From Pseudomonas atagonensis (GTDB lineage Bacteria > Pseudomonadota > Gammaproteobacteria > Pseudomonadales > Pseudomonadaceae), in NCBI RefSeq assembly GCF_011369485.1, contig NZ_VXCA01000003.1, forward strand, positions 186,001 to 250,000: 64,000 nucleotides of DNA, given 5' to 3'. The notes below the pieces were generated by a model. The model had not been told where the DNA came from, did not search any database, and was given only the letters and a program-made list of their open reading frames with translations. The position numbers were made by a program, and so were the translations under genes. Positions 21,187-29,511 of this stretch are shown here, piece after piece (position 1 is the stretch's first letter; the number at the start of each line of letters is the position of its first letter).

Positions 21187-21257
21187 AAGGAATTCCCTGC
21201 GGATGCAGGTCTGCACGTTCCCATACGAATAAAATGAAGATTGGATGGAGTGGTTTT

Positions 21258-22574
21258 ATGGGCCCATGGCTCGATAGCGTGACCGGATGGCTGGCGGCCA
21301 ACCCGCAATGGTTAGCCGCGGCGGTATTCATCGTCGCCTGCGTGGAATGCCTGGCGATTGCCGGATTGATCGTGCCCGGCACAGTGCTGCTGTTTGCCGT
21401 GGCGGTGCTGGCCGGCAGCGGCGCGTTGTCGTTGAGCGAAACCTTGTTGCTGGGTTTCCTCGGCGGAATTCTCGGCGATGTGATTTCGTATTTCCTCGGC
21501 CGCCACTTCCACCAGAATATCCGGCGCCTGCCGGGGTTGCGTCATCACCCGGAATGGATGGCCGGCGCCGAAACCTATTTCCAGCGCTACGGCATCGCCA
21601 GCCTGTTGGTCGGACGCTTCATCGGCCCGTTGCGCCCGATGCTGCCAATGGTCGCCGGCATGTGCGACATGCCCTTCCCGCGTTTCGCCGCTGTCAGTCT
21701 GCTGGCCGCAGCAGGATGGAGCGTCGCCTATCTGCTGCCGGGCTGGGCCACCGGCGCGGCCATTCGCCTGCCCTTGCCGGAAGGTTTCTGGCTTCAGGCC
21801 GGCATTGTCGCCGCGAGTATCGCGGTGATGGTTGGCCTGAGCGTCAACAGCAGCCTGCGCAGTCATCGCCGCGCGACAATCTGGATCAGCAGCATGAGCC
21901 TGTTGATTCTGATCGGTCTTTTTATCGGTTATCCGTACCTGACCGCACTCGACCAAGGCGTGATGACGCTGGTGCAGGAACATCGCCAACCGATGCTCGA
22001 TGAAATCGCGGTGACCTTCACCCTGATCGGCGAATTCCACAACATGCTGACGTTCAGCGCCCTGCTCACCGGCCTCTTGCTGCTGTGTCGCCAGTGGCGC
22101 CAGGCAATCTTCGCCGGTGGCACGTTGCTCTGTACCGCATTGTTGAACACCGGAACCAAGCAGTTTTTCGCCCGGGTACGCCCGGAAGTGTTGACCGACC
22201 CACTGACCAGCTACAGCATGCCCAGCGGCCATGCGTCAGGCTCTTTCGCGCTGTTTCTGACGCTGGCGGTACTGGCCGGACGCGGACAACCGCCACGCAT
22301 GCGCCTGACCTGGTTGCTGATCGCCTGTATTCCCGCAATGGCCATCGCCCTGTCGCGGGTTTATCTGGGGGCGCACTGGCCGACGGACGTGCTGGCCGGG
22401 GCCATGCTGGCCGCCTGCGTGTGCGCCGCCAGCCTGTGGCTGAGCCAGCGCAAGACGCCGCTCAACGCCATGCCGTTCAAGGTCTGGTGGTTGATTCTGC
22501 CGGCGTTGCTGGTGTTGTTCAGCCTGTTCGTTTTCCGGCATTTGCCCAATACGATGTTGCGCTACGCCTATTGA
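21258..22574 (+). CDS. DedA-PAP2 fusion: DedA membrane domain plus lipid-phosphate phosphatase
   Basis: Polytopic membrane protein of 438 residues. The N-terminal half is DedA: EFLAIAGLIVPG-like CLAIAGLIVPGTVLLFAVAV, LGDVISYFLGRHF, and GRFIGPLRPMLPMVAGMCDM. The C-terminal half is PAP2, with all three active-site motifs: KQFFARVRPE (K-x6-RP), MPSGHASGS (PSGH), and SRVYLGAHWPTD (SR-x5-H-x3-D). DedA proteins flip undecaprenyl phosphate or phosphatidylethanolamine, and PAP2 enzymes remove phosphate from such lipids, so the fusion may couple both steps. Start 21258 has GGAG 7 bases upstream; 21234 is an alternative. Confidence 0.92.
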   Translation: MGPWLDSVTGWLAANPQWLAAAVFIVACVECLAIAGLIVPGTVLLFAVAVLAGSGALSLSETLLLGFLGGILGDVISYFLGRHFHQNIRRLPGLRHHPEWMAGAETYFQRYGIASLLVGRFIGPLRPMLPMVAGMCDMPFPRFAAVSLLAAAGWSVAYLLPGWATGAAIRLPLPEGFWLQAGIVAASIAVMVGLSVNSSLRSHRRATIWISSMSLLILIGLFIGYPYLTALDQGVMTLVQEHRQPMLDEIAVTFTLIGEFHNMLTFSALLTGLLLLCRQWRQAIFAGGTLLCTALLNTGTKQFFARVRPEVLTDPLTSYSMPSGHASGSFALFLTLAVLAGRGQPPRMRLTWLLIACIPAMAIALSRVYLGAHWPTDVLAGAMLAACVCAASLWLSQRKTPLNAMPFKVWWLILPALLVLFSLFVFRHLPNTMLRYAY

Positions 22575-22629
22575 TAATGTTGATGAGCGCGCTGTGGGCA
22601 GACTATTCAACCCAGCGCGCCGACGTTTT

Positions 22630-23190
22630 CTACTCTGGCCTTTCGACAATTTTCACTACAAACAATGCAGGTTTGTTGTTGTAGGCATCATGCCCAGTTG
22701 TATTGGGCTCAACATCCTTGAAGTGATGTTTGCCGTTATCTTGCGCATGATAAATCGCCTTGCTGCCACCTGCTGCGAGCACAACGTTAACCGGGCCTTT
22801 GTCCAGATCACTAAACTTCGCATTCTGCACACCCGGTATAGATAAAGTGAATTGGCTGCTCTGGCTCGCATCTCGCACCACTATATGCCGAGCATCATTA
22901 CTGATTGTCAGATAACCCTCGTCGTACTCACCCTTTAAAATCGTCATGACTGAGAACCTGTCACCCTTTGGTATCAAGCGAAATAACAACGGTTTGTCAT
23001 CTTCATGATCAGCCAGCGTGAGAAAGCCCGATCCGTCGGGACTGGCCAGTGCGACTTCAACATCCAGTCGCTCACGCCGGGTAATTCGCGAATCACGCAA
23101 CCGCAGTTTCAAGCGCTGCTGGTTAAGGACAACTGGCAAGCCATCCAGATAAAAATTAACAGTAAATGAGTTGCTATTATTCGAAGACAT
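22630..23190 (-). CDS. Unrecognised 186-residue protein, AT-rich pair member 1
   Basis: Not recognised. Begins MSSNNSNSFTVNFYLDGLPV. There is no signal peptide, membrane segment or Cys pair. Short alternating hydrophobic stretches (LKLRLRDSR, FLTLADHEDDKPLLFRLIP, ARHIVVRDASQSSQFTLSIP) suggest an all-beta fold. Base composition is visibly more AT-rich than the flanking genes. The second AT-rich gene lies upstream on the same strand (23259-23492), about 70 bp away, and the two probably form one unit. The coding call is supported by length and composition only. Confidence 0.6.
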   Translation of the reverse strand: MSSNNSNSFTVNFYLDGLPVVLNQQRLKLRLRDSRITRRERLDVEVALASPDGSGFLTLADHEDDKPLLFRLIPKGDRFSVMTILKGEYDEGYLTISNDARHIVVRDASQSSQFTLSIPGVQNAKFSDLDKGPVNVVLAAGGSKAIYHAQDNGKHHFKDVEPNTTGHDAYNNKPALFVVKIVERPE

Positions 23191-23258
23191 ATGAGTCACC
23201 CACACACAAACGCCATACCGACCTTTAACAAACCGGCAAGCAACGATTAATGTTTTAT

Positions 23259-23492
23259 TTATTTAGCAACGAACGAAGACATCAGATTAGCCGATGTCAT
23301 AGAAACCCTTGGGATTTCACCGACAGGTATTTTTCCGACCCTACGCTTACGGCGCGCAATAGTCATTGAGTCAGCATAAACACCAGCGGCCTCAATAATA
23401 ATATCAATATTCTGATCAACACCTGCATGCTTGAAAATATACTTACCGGCGATATCATCCCAGAACGCCCACTCATCTTCATAAACAGTCAT
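23259..23492 (-). CDS. Unrecognised 77-residue protein, AT-rich pair member 2
   Basis: Not recognised. It starts MTVYEDEWAFWDDIAGKYIF with AAGGAA properly spaced before the ATG, which is why this start is preferred to 23561. The N-terminal third is acidic and rich in Trp and aromatic residues. The middle is NIDIIIEAAGVYADSM and the C-terminal half is basic (RRKRRVGK). There is no signal peptide. The AT-rich composition matches its neighbour at 22630-23190. It could be a small regulator or an immunity- or chaperone-like partner; nothing in the sequence decides. Confidence 0.55.
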   Translation of the reverse strand: MTVYEDEWAFWDDIAGKYIFKHAGVDQNIDIIIEAAGVYADSMTIARRKRRVGKIPVGEIPRVSMTSANLMSSFVAK

Positions 23493-23606
23493 AATTATTC
23501 CTTCATCGTTATTAAAACCACCAACTTCCTGTTGGTGATTAAAATTTAAGATAAAGGTCAAACCAACACAATGCTGGCAGGCCAGTCGAGTTGATTCAAA
23601 GTAAAA

Positions 23607-24197
23607 CTAAGCGAACAACTCACCCTGCAACTCATCGAGCAACGCCTGAATCGCATCCAACCGCTGCTGCGGATCGTCCAGCTGCAGCAGGTCGATCTTG
23701 TCCTCTTCGGCAAACGGCAACAGATAGGCCAACTGGTTGGCCAGCGATTGTTGACCCATCGCGTCGGTGCCCATGTTCAACGCTTCGACCATCGGGTGCT
23801 CGGCCAAAGCCTTGAGCAGCGCCACCAGATCGGCGTCCTCATCCTGCAACGGTTGCTCGGGTTCTTCGTCCAGCCACTCGACTTCAGCCACGATCAATTG
23901 ATCGCGTTGCACTTCGGTGCGCTGCACGATGAAGCGCCGCCCACCCTGCACGCGAATCCCCAGCAAACCGTTGTCCTGCTGCTGGAAATCGGTGATCCGC
24001 GCCTCACACCCGACCAAGGCAAAACCTTCTGGCGCAACGCCCACCTCGTGCCCCTCAAGGATGCACACCACCCCAAACCCGCCGCCCTGCTTCATGCAGC
24101 GACCGATCATGTCCAGATAGCGCGCCTCGAAGATCTGCAAGTCGAGGTTGCAGCTGGGGAACAGCACTGTGTTCAGCGGGAAAAGCGGCAGACTCAT
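23607..24197 (-). CDS. LON substrate-binding-domain protein
   Basis: About 196 residues, consisting of a LON N-terminal domain without ATPase or protease. It opens MSLPLFPLNTVLFPSCNLDL, then QIFEARYLDMIGRCM and FALVGCEARITDFQQ. Stand-alone LON_substr_bdg proteins occur widely in proteobacteria with unknown function. The second ATG at 24197 is preferred: AAGGAA abuts the first ATG (24203) but is 6 bases from the second. The lrgB stop is 10 bases upstream. Confidence 0.9.
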   Translation of the reverse strand: MSLPLFPLNTVLFPSCNLDLQIFEARYLDMIGRCMKQGGGFGVVCILEGHEVGVAPEGFALVGCEARITDFQQQDNGLLGIRVQGGRRFIVQRTEVQRDQLIVAEVEWLDEEPEQPLQDEDADLVALLKALAEHPMVEALNMGTDAMGQQSLANQLAYLLPFAEEDKIDLLQLDDPQQRLDAIQALLDELQGELFA

Positions 24198-24207
24198 AGA
24201 CATTTCC

Positions 24208-24924
24208 TTACACCACCATCGACACCGCCAACGGCAGGAACACCGCCGTGGCCACGCCCATCAGACTCATCGCCAGCGCCGCGAAGGCGCCGCATTCATC
24301 GCTTTCCTGCAAGGCTACCGATGTGCCGACCGCGTGCGCAGTCATGCCCAGTGCCATGCCTCGCGCTTCGGGACTGTGCACGCCCAATCGGGTCAGCAGC
24401 GCCGGGCCGAAGATCGCGCCGATCACCCCGGTGATCAGCACGAACACCGCCGCCAGCGCCGCGACGCCGCCGATCTGTTCGGCCACCAGCATCGCAATCG
24501 GTGAGGTCACCGACTTCGGCGCCATGGTCATCAGGATCATGTGCTCGGCGCCAAACCACCAGCCCAGCAACACGCCCATGCCTGTGGCAACCACCCCGCC
24601 TATCACCAGCGTAGTAAAAATCGGCCAGAACAATTGGCGAATGCGCCGCAGGTTGAGATACAGCGGCACCGCCAGCGCTACCGTCGCCGGGCCCAGCAGA
24701 ATGCTGAGAATCTCTGTGCTCTTGCGGTACTCGGCATAAGTCAGGCCGCAGCCCACCAGCACACCGATCACCAACAGCATGGAGACCAGCACCGGTTGCA
24801 GAAAGATCCAGCGGGTTTTCTCGAAGGCCGCCAGCACCAATTGATAGGCACCCAGCGTGATGCCGATGCCGAACAGCGGATGATGAATGACCGAAGCCCA
24901 GGCACCTTGCCAATCGAAGAGCAT
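24208..24924 (-). CDS. lrgB: LrgB/CidB family membrane protein
   Basis: Polytopic inner-membrane protein of 238 residues. Landmarks are LQPVLVSMLLVIGVLVGCG, MTMAPKSVTSPIAMLVAEQI and GLMTAHAVGT-like GMTAHAVGTSVALQ. The family works with LrgA in control of murein hydrolase activity, and in some bacteria as a pyruvate or glycolate transporter. The ATG overlaps the lrgA stop (TGATG), so the two are coupled. Confidence 0.92.
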   Translation of the reverse strand: MLFDWQGAWASVIHHPLFGIGITLGAYQLVLAAFEKTRWIFLQPVLVSMLLVIGVLVGCGLTYAEYRKSTEILSILLGPATVALAVPLYLNLRRIRQLFWPIFTTLVIGGVVATGMGVLLGWWFGAEHMILMTMAPKSVTSPIAMLVAEQIGGVAALAAVFVLITGVIGAIFGPALLTRLGVHSPEARGMALGMTAHAVGTSVALQESDECGAFAALAMSLMGVATAVFLPLAVSMVV

Positions 24925-25286
24925 CAGGATTCCTCCGGCGGCTGCGCGTGACGCTTGACCAGGCGCTGCATCAGCACTCCGGCGAACGCCATCGACAGGA
25001 TCAGCGACAGCACCAGCGCGCCGACAATCGCCCAGAAATCGGCAGCAATCGCCGTGGCGTAAACCATCACGCCCACCGCCGGCGGCACCAGCAACAACGG
25101 CAAATAACGCAGCAGGCTGCCGGCCGCGAGGTTCAGCGGCTCGCCGACCTCTCCGCGAATGACCAGGAACACCAGCAACAACAAAAGGCCAATGATCGGC
25201 CCCGGCAGCACCGGCACCAGCAAATGGTTGAGTGCCGTGCCGAGCAATTGGAACAGCACCAGCAGGGTCAGGCCACGTAGCAACAT
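24924..25286 (-). CDS. lrgA: LrgA/CidA family holin-like protein
   Basis: A 120-residue protein with about four membrane segments, starting MLLRGLTLLVLFQLLGTALN. LLVPVLPGPIIGLLLLLVFL is the CidA/LrgA signature with conserved PGPIIG. GGAG lies 7 bases before the start; the frame is open to 25346. The partner gene lrgB overlaps its stop. Confidence 0.92.
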   Translation of the reverse strand: MLLRGLTLLVLFQLLGTALNHLLVPVLPGPIIGLLLLLVFLVIRGEVGEPLNLAAGSLLRYLPLLLVPPAVGVMVYATAIAADFWAIVGALVLSLILSMAFAGVLMQRLVKRHAQPPEES

Positions 25287-25466
25287 CCGACATCTCCGAC
25301 AGAAAGCGCCCGGCATTATAAGCACGCCTGCGCTATGGATCGGCATTCGCCAAAAGCATGGTCGGTTGACCTGAGCAAATCGCCATGATGATCTACAGTG
25401 GTTCGCAGGGCGGTCAAATCCCCCACCTGAAAAACTATAAAACCGATGAACCCAAGGAGAGTCTCA

Positions 25467-25922
25467 ATGCCCTATGTTCCCGTTGCAGAGCTCAAAGATT
25501 ATGTCGGCAAGGAACTCGGACGTTCCGAATGGCTCACCATCGATCAGGAGCGCATCAACCTGTTCGCCGAAGCCACCGGGGATTATCAGTTCATTCACGT
25601 CGACCCGGTCAAAGCCGCGCAAACGCCATTTGGCAGCACCATTGCCCACGGTTTCCTGTCGCTGTCACTGATTCCCAAATTGATGGAAGACATCCTGATC
25701 CTGCCGCAAGGCGTGAAGATGGTGGTCAATTACGGTCTGGACAGCGTGCGTTTCATCCAGCCAGTCAAGGTCAATTCCAAAGTTCGGCTGAAGGTCGACC
25801 TGGGCGAAGTGACCGAGAAAAAACCTGGCCAGTGGCTGCTCAAAGCGACCGCAACGCTGGAAATAGAAGGTTCGGACAAACCGGCCTACATCGCCGAGCC
25901 ACTGTCGCTCTGCTTCGTCTAA
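25467..25922 (+). CDS. MaoC-family (R)-specific enoyl-CoA hydratase-like protein
   Basis: A 151-residue hotdog protein, MPYVPVAELKDYVGKELG at the start. FAEATGDYQFIHVDP, with the conserved Asp and His of hydratase 2, is followed by FGSTIAHGFLSLSLIP. Close relatives are annotated as MaoC dehydratases acting on (R)-3-hydroxyacyl-CoA. Their in vivo substrate in Pseudomonas may be fatty-acid or PHA intermediates. AAGGAG lies 8 bases before the ATG. Confidence 0.9.
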   Translation: MPYVPVAELKDYVGKELGRSEWLTIDQERINLFAEATGDYQFIHVDPVKAAQTPFGSTIAHGFLSLSLIPKLMEDILILPQGVKMVVNYGLDSVRFIQPVKVNSKVRLKVDLGEVTEKKPGQWLLKATATLEIEGSDKPAYIAEPLSLCFV

Positions 25923-26033
25923 ACCTAGCGGATGCGAAGCAGCGCACGCTGTTTCGCATCAACAGTCTTTTACCGGCTGCATTAGGTCACACAGCTGCGG
26001 CATACTCGGTCGCCTAATTGCCCGGATCCCGCT

Positions 26034-27761
26034 ATGCGCTCACTCGCTTCTCTTGCACCCATTGCCTTGACGCTGATGCTCACTGCTTGCGGCGACGGTG
26101 AATCACTGTTGCCGCCCGATGCGCGCCTGCCCGACGGCGGACGCTATCGCGGCGAGCTGGTCGATGGTTTGTTGCAGGGTCAGGGGCGCGTCGACTACCC
26201 CAACGGCAGCTGGTACGCCGGGCAGTTCGACAAGGGCCAATGGCATGGCCAGGGCGAATGGCACGGCAGCAATGGCGAGGTCTATCGCGGGCAGTTCCAG
26301 CAAGGCTTGTTCGACGGTCAGGGCAGCCTGACCACCAATGCCAGCAGTTACACCGGCGGCTTCAAGCAGGGCCGACGCGAAGGCGAAGGCACCCTGAAAG
26401 AAAACGCCATGACCTACCGTGGCGAATTCAAGGCCGATCAATATTCCGGGCTCGGCCGTCTAGAAATGGATGACGGCAGCGCCTACCAGGGCCAGTTCGC
26501 GCACGGCAAACCCAACGGCGAAGGCCTGCGCGGCGATGCCAGCGGCAACTCGTTCACCGGCCATTTCGTCAACGGTCAGCTGGAAGGCAACGGCACGTTC
26601 AACAGTGCCGACGGCGACATCTATGTCGGCGGTTTCAAGAACAACCAACTGCACGGCAAGGGTCGCTACGAAAACGCCGACGGCGATGTCTGGCTTGGCC
26701 AGTTCAAGGAAGGCGCGCTGACCGGCAAGGGAGAATTGATCGGCGCCGACGGCAGCCATTACATCGGTTACTTCAACGATTGGCGCTTCAGCGGTCAGGG
26801 TCGCTTGAACCTGTCCGACGGCAGCTTCTATATCGGCCAGTTCGACAGCGACAGTTATTCAGGGCGCGGCACACTGGTGCTGACCGATGGCACTGTAATG
26901 AGCGGCACCTGGATCAACGGCCAGCGCGTGCGCGATGCCGATGGCAAGTTGCTGCCCGACACCCTCGAACTCGGCTTGCTCGCGCAGGGCCGTTTGCTCG
27001 ACGATGCGCTGGCAGCCATTCCGGCCTCGACCCCGGCCGTCGAGCTATACACCCTGACTCTCGGCGGTGACGGCAAACAGAGCGTGTTCCTGCGCGAGTC
27101 CGATTACGTCGCCAACATGCTGACCACGCGGTTCGGCGCCTATGGCCAGATCCGTCTGGTCAACCACCGCGACCACCTCGGGGACCGGCCGATGGCCACC
27201 CGCGAAAACCTGCGCCGCGCCGCGCAAACCCTGGCCGAACGCAGCGGCCCGGAAGATCTGCTGTTCATCTACCTGACCAGCCACGGCACCGCCGAACACG
27301 AACTGGTGCTCGATCAGCCGCGCATGGAACTGGCCGACCTGCCTGCCGACGAACTCGCCGCCGTGCTCGCACCGCTGAAAAACCGCGACAAGATCATCGT
27401 GATTTCTTCGTGCTATTCCGGTGGTTTCATCCCGGCTCTCAAGGATGAACGCACGCTGATCATGACCGCCTCGCGTGCCGATCGCGTGTCCTTTGGCTGC
27501 TCGGAAGAAGCCAACTTCACCTACTTCGGCGATGCGCTGTTTGCACAGGCGCTGAACCAGACCGACGATCTGGAGCAAGCCTTCAAACTGGCCAGGGCCA
27601 CCGTGGCCGAGCGAGAGCTGGCGGACAATTTCGAAGCCTCGGAGCCGCAGATCTGGGCGCCGAAAACCGTGCTGTCGCACTGGCAACTGCTGCGCAAACA
27701 GCAAGCAAGAAAAGCATTGCAAAGTGCTGCGTTGAACGACGGTGCGATAAAGAGCAACTAA
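26034..27761 (+). CDS. MORN-repeat lipoprotein with C-terminal C13 (legumain/caspase-like) peptidase
   Basis: A 575-residue protein. MRSLASLAPIALTLMLTACG is a lipoprotein signal (LTAC). From about residue 35 to 300 it is a string of about a dozen MORN repeats, YxGxFxxGxxxGxG-like (such as YAGQFDKGQWHGQGEW, YIGQFDSDSYSGRGTL). After a short linker comes a clan-CD protease domain: LLFIYLTSHGTAEHELVLD with His417 and IIVISSCYSGGFIPALKD with Cys460, the expected dyad. TASRADRVSFGC and FGDALFAQAL follow. Cell-surface or periplasmic placement is predicted. The substrate is unknown. No gene partner is obvious. Confidence 0.9.
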   Translation: MRSLASLAPIALTLMLTACGDGESLLPPDARLPDGGRYRGELVDGLLQGQGRVDYPNGSWYAGQFDKGQWHGQGEWHGSNGEVYRGQFQQGLFDGQGSLTTNASSYTGGFKQGRREGEGTLKENAMTYRGEFKADQYSGLGRLEMDDGSAYQGQFAHGKPNGEGLRGDASGNSFTGHFVNGQLEGNGTFNSADGDIYVGGFKNNQLHGKGRYENADGDVWLGQFKEGALTGKGELIGADGSHYIGYFNDWRFSGQGRLNLSDGSFYIGQFDSDSYSGRGTLVLTDGTVMSGTWINGQRVRDADGKLLPDTLELGLLAQGRLLDDALAAIPASTPAVELYTLTLGGDGKQSVFLRESDYVANMLTTRFGAYGQIRLVNHRDHLGDRPMATRENLRRAAQTLAERSGPEDLLFIYLTSHGTAEHELVLDQPRMELADLPADELAAVLAPLKNRDKIIVISSCYSGGFIPALKDERTLIMTASRADRVSFGCSEEANFTYFGDALFAQALNQTDDLEQAFKLARATVAERELADNFEASEPQIWAPKTVLSHWQLLRKQQARKALQSAALNDGAIKSN

Positions 27762-27788
27762 GCTGAACAGTATCAAGGGAGAGACACT

Positions 27789-28430
27789 ATGTACTTGACG
27801 CCTCAGCACGTATTGCTTGCCGGAGCCACCGGATTGACCGGTGAACATCTACTCGACCGTTTGCTCAACGAGCCAACGATTACGCGCGTGCTCGCCCCTT
27901 CCCGCCGGCCACTGGCCGAACATCCGCACCTGGAAAACCCGGTCGGCGACCCGCAGACATTTCTGCCGCAGCTCGCCGGACGCGTCGATATCGCCTACTG
28001 CTGCCTCGGCACCACGATCAAACAGGCCGGCTCCGAAGAAGCGTTCCGCGCGGTGGATCTGGACATGGTGGTAGCGTTCGCCAAGCGTGCGCGGGAGATG
28101 GGCGCACGGCATCTGATTGTGATCAGCGCGATTGGCGCCGATCCGAAATCGTCGGTTTTCTACAATCGGGTCAAGGGTGAAATGGAAGAAGCCCTGCGTG
28201 CACAGGACTGGCCGCAGTTGACCATTTGCCGGCCATCGTTGTTGTTGGGTGAACGTACAGAGCCACGTCTGGGCGAACAGCTCGCCGCGCCGTTTTCCAA
28301 ACTGATTCCCGGCAAATACCGCGGCATCGAGGCCTGCCAACTGGCGCGGGCGATGTGGCGGCTGGCGCTGGAGGAGCAGGACGGGGTGCGGATTGTCGAG
28401 TCGGATGAGCTGCGCAAGTTGGGCAAATAA
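27789..28430 (+). CDS. NAD(P)-binding Rossmann protein (atypical SDR, HTATIP2-like)
   Basis: A 213-residue soluble protein. [20 protein letters not shown] has the GxxGxxG dinucleotide motif, [20 protein letters not shown] and [28 protein letters not shown] follow, the latter with the YNRxKG active-site-like segment. The family includes TIP30/HTATIP2-type oxidoreductases, and the substrate is unknown. AAGGGAGAG precedes the ATG; the gene starts 27 bp after the MORN-C13 gene and could be in the same transcript. Confidence 0.85.
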   Translation: MYLTPQHVLLAGATGLTGEHLLDRLLNEPTITRVLAPSRRPLAEHPHLENPVGDPQTFLPQLAGRVDIAYCCLGTTIKQAGSEEAFRAVDLDMVVAFAKRAREMGARHLIVISAIGADPKSSVFYNRVKGEMEEALRAQDWPQLTICRPSLLLGERTEPRLGEQLAAPFSKLIPGKYRGIEACQLARAMWRLALEEQDGVRIVESDELRKLGK

Positions 28431-28440
28431 CCGCACGCCT

Positions 28441-28558
28441 CTGTGGCGAGGGGATTTAGCGAAACGTCGCACCGCCCCGTTGGGGTGCGAAGCGCCCCCA
28501 AAACTTTAAAAGCGACGACTGCTGCGCAGCCGAACGGGGATAAATCTCCTCGCCACAG
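28441..28558. repeat. 118-bp inverted-repeat element (CTGTGGCGAGG family)
   Basis: The ends CTGTGGCGAGGGGATTTA and TAAATCTCCTCGCCACAG are near-perfect inverted repeats. Inside is a second hairpin, GGCTGCGCAGC-like (read on the minus strand). A related copy ends the window at 63733-63866, and a half copy sits at 58475-58490. Typical of non-coding intergenic repeats in fluorescent pseudomonads. Confidence 0.8.
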
Positions 28559-28574
28559 GGGGTGTGCAATCTCC

Positions 28575-28871
28575 CTACAACCCGCCTGTTGCTTGAAAAC
28601 CCACGCCAATCACGGTCAGCAACGACAACGGCAACAACAGCGTATCCAGCAAAGCACTCGCCGGCAGATCCACCCCCGGATAGCTCGGCGCCTCGGCGCC
28701 GAACCGGTCCATCGCGCAGCACCCGCCATTCATTGCGTACAAATCCAGTCGAGTCCCCGAGTACACCACCGGCGCACCGGGTTTGGCCGCATCCAGCGTC
28801 CGCGCCGTGGCGCAGCCGTTCAGTTGCAGCGCCAGCGCCGTGACCAGCACAGATGCCAGCAGCTTATTCAT
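28575..28871 (-). CDS. YceK/YidQ family lipoprotein
   Basis: A 98-residue protein with [20 protein letters not shown] as a lipoprotein signal, so outer- or inner-membrane anchored. The segment [17 protein letters not shown], then [19 protein letters not shown], matches the YceK/YidQ family of small lipoproteins of unknown function. The start overlaps the ubiX stop by 8 bases. Confidence 0.88.
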   Translation of the reverse strand: MNKLLASVLVTALALQLNGCATARTLDAAKPGAPVVYSGTRLDLYAMNGGCCAMDRFGAEAPSYPGVDLPASALLDTLLLPLSLLTVIGVGFQATGGL

Positions 28872-29511
28872 TGCTGTTCAGATGATGCTCGCCCCAGCGC
28901 GGCAGCATGTCCTGAGGAATGCCCAGCAGATTGAGAATCCGTGCCACGACGAAATCGATCAGGTCGTCGATGGTCTGCGGCTGATGATAGAAACCGGGGG
29001 ACGCCGGCAGAATGGTCACGCCCATGTTCGACAGCTTGAGCATGTGCTCCAGATGAATGCTCGAATACGGCGCTTCGCGTGGCACCAGAATCAACTGGCG
29101 ACGCTCCTTCAGGGTCACGTCCGCCGCGCGCTCGATCAGATTGTTGCAGGCGCCCGTGGCAATCGCCGACAGCGTCCCGGTCGAACACGGCACCACCACC
29201 ATTGCCGCCGGCGCACCGGAACCGGATGCCACGGGCGACATCCAGTCTTCCTTGCCATACACGCGAATCTGCCCGGCGGCGGCCCCGGTGTATTCGGTGA
29301 GGAAGGCCTGAATCATCTGCGGCTTGGCCGGCAGCGTGACATCGGTCTCGGTGGCCATCACCAGTTGCGCGGCTTTGGAAATGAGGAAGTGCACCTCACG
29401 ATCCTCTCGCACCAGGCAATCGAGCAGACGCAAACCGTACTGGGCACCGGACGCACCGGTCATTGCCAGGGTGATGCGTTCTGGGCCATTGCTCCCCAAA
29501 CGAGTGTTCAT
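28864..29511 (-). CDS. ubiX: Flavin prenyltransferase UbiX
   Basis: Makes the prenylated FMN cofactor used by the UbiD decarboxylase in ubiquinone synthesis; 215 residues. [19 protein letters not shown] is the FMN-binding N-terminus, [21 protein letters not shown] and [20 protein letters not shown] are the conserved core, and [17 protein letters not shown] follows. The ATG overlaps the mpl stop by 4 bases (ATGA). The frame is open far upstream through mpl, but the protein starts here. Confidence 0.96.
   Translation of the reverse strand: MNTRLGSNGPERITLAMTGASGAQYGLRLLDCLVREDREVHFLISKAAQLVMATETDVTLPAKPQMIQAFLTEYTGAAAGQIRVYGKEDWMSPVASGSGAPAAMVVVPCSTGTLSAIATGACNNLIERAADVTLKERRQLILVPREAPYSSIHLEHMLKLSNMGVTILPASPGFYHQPQTIDDLIDFVVARILNLLGIPQDMLPRWGEHHLNSNE

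Noticed and set aside
28441..28562. Possible CRISPR or tandem repeat
   Set aside because: Only one inverted pair of arms, no regularly spaced direct repeats; no CRISPR array or cas gene is seen anywhere in the window.
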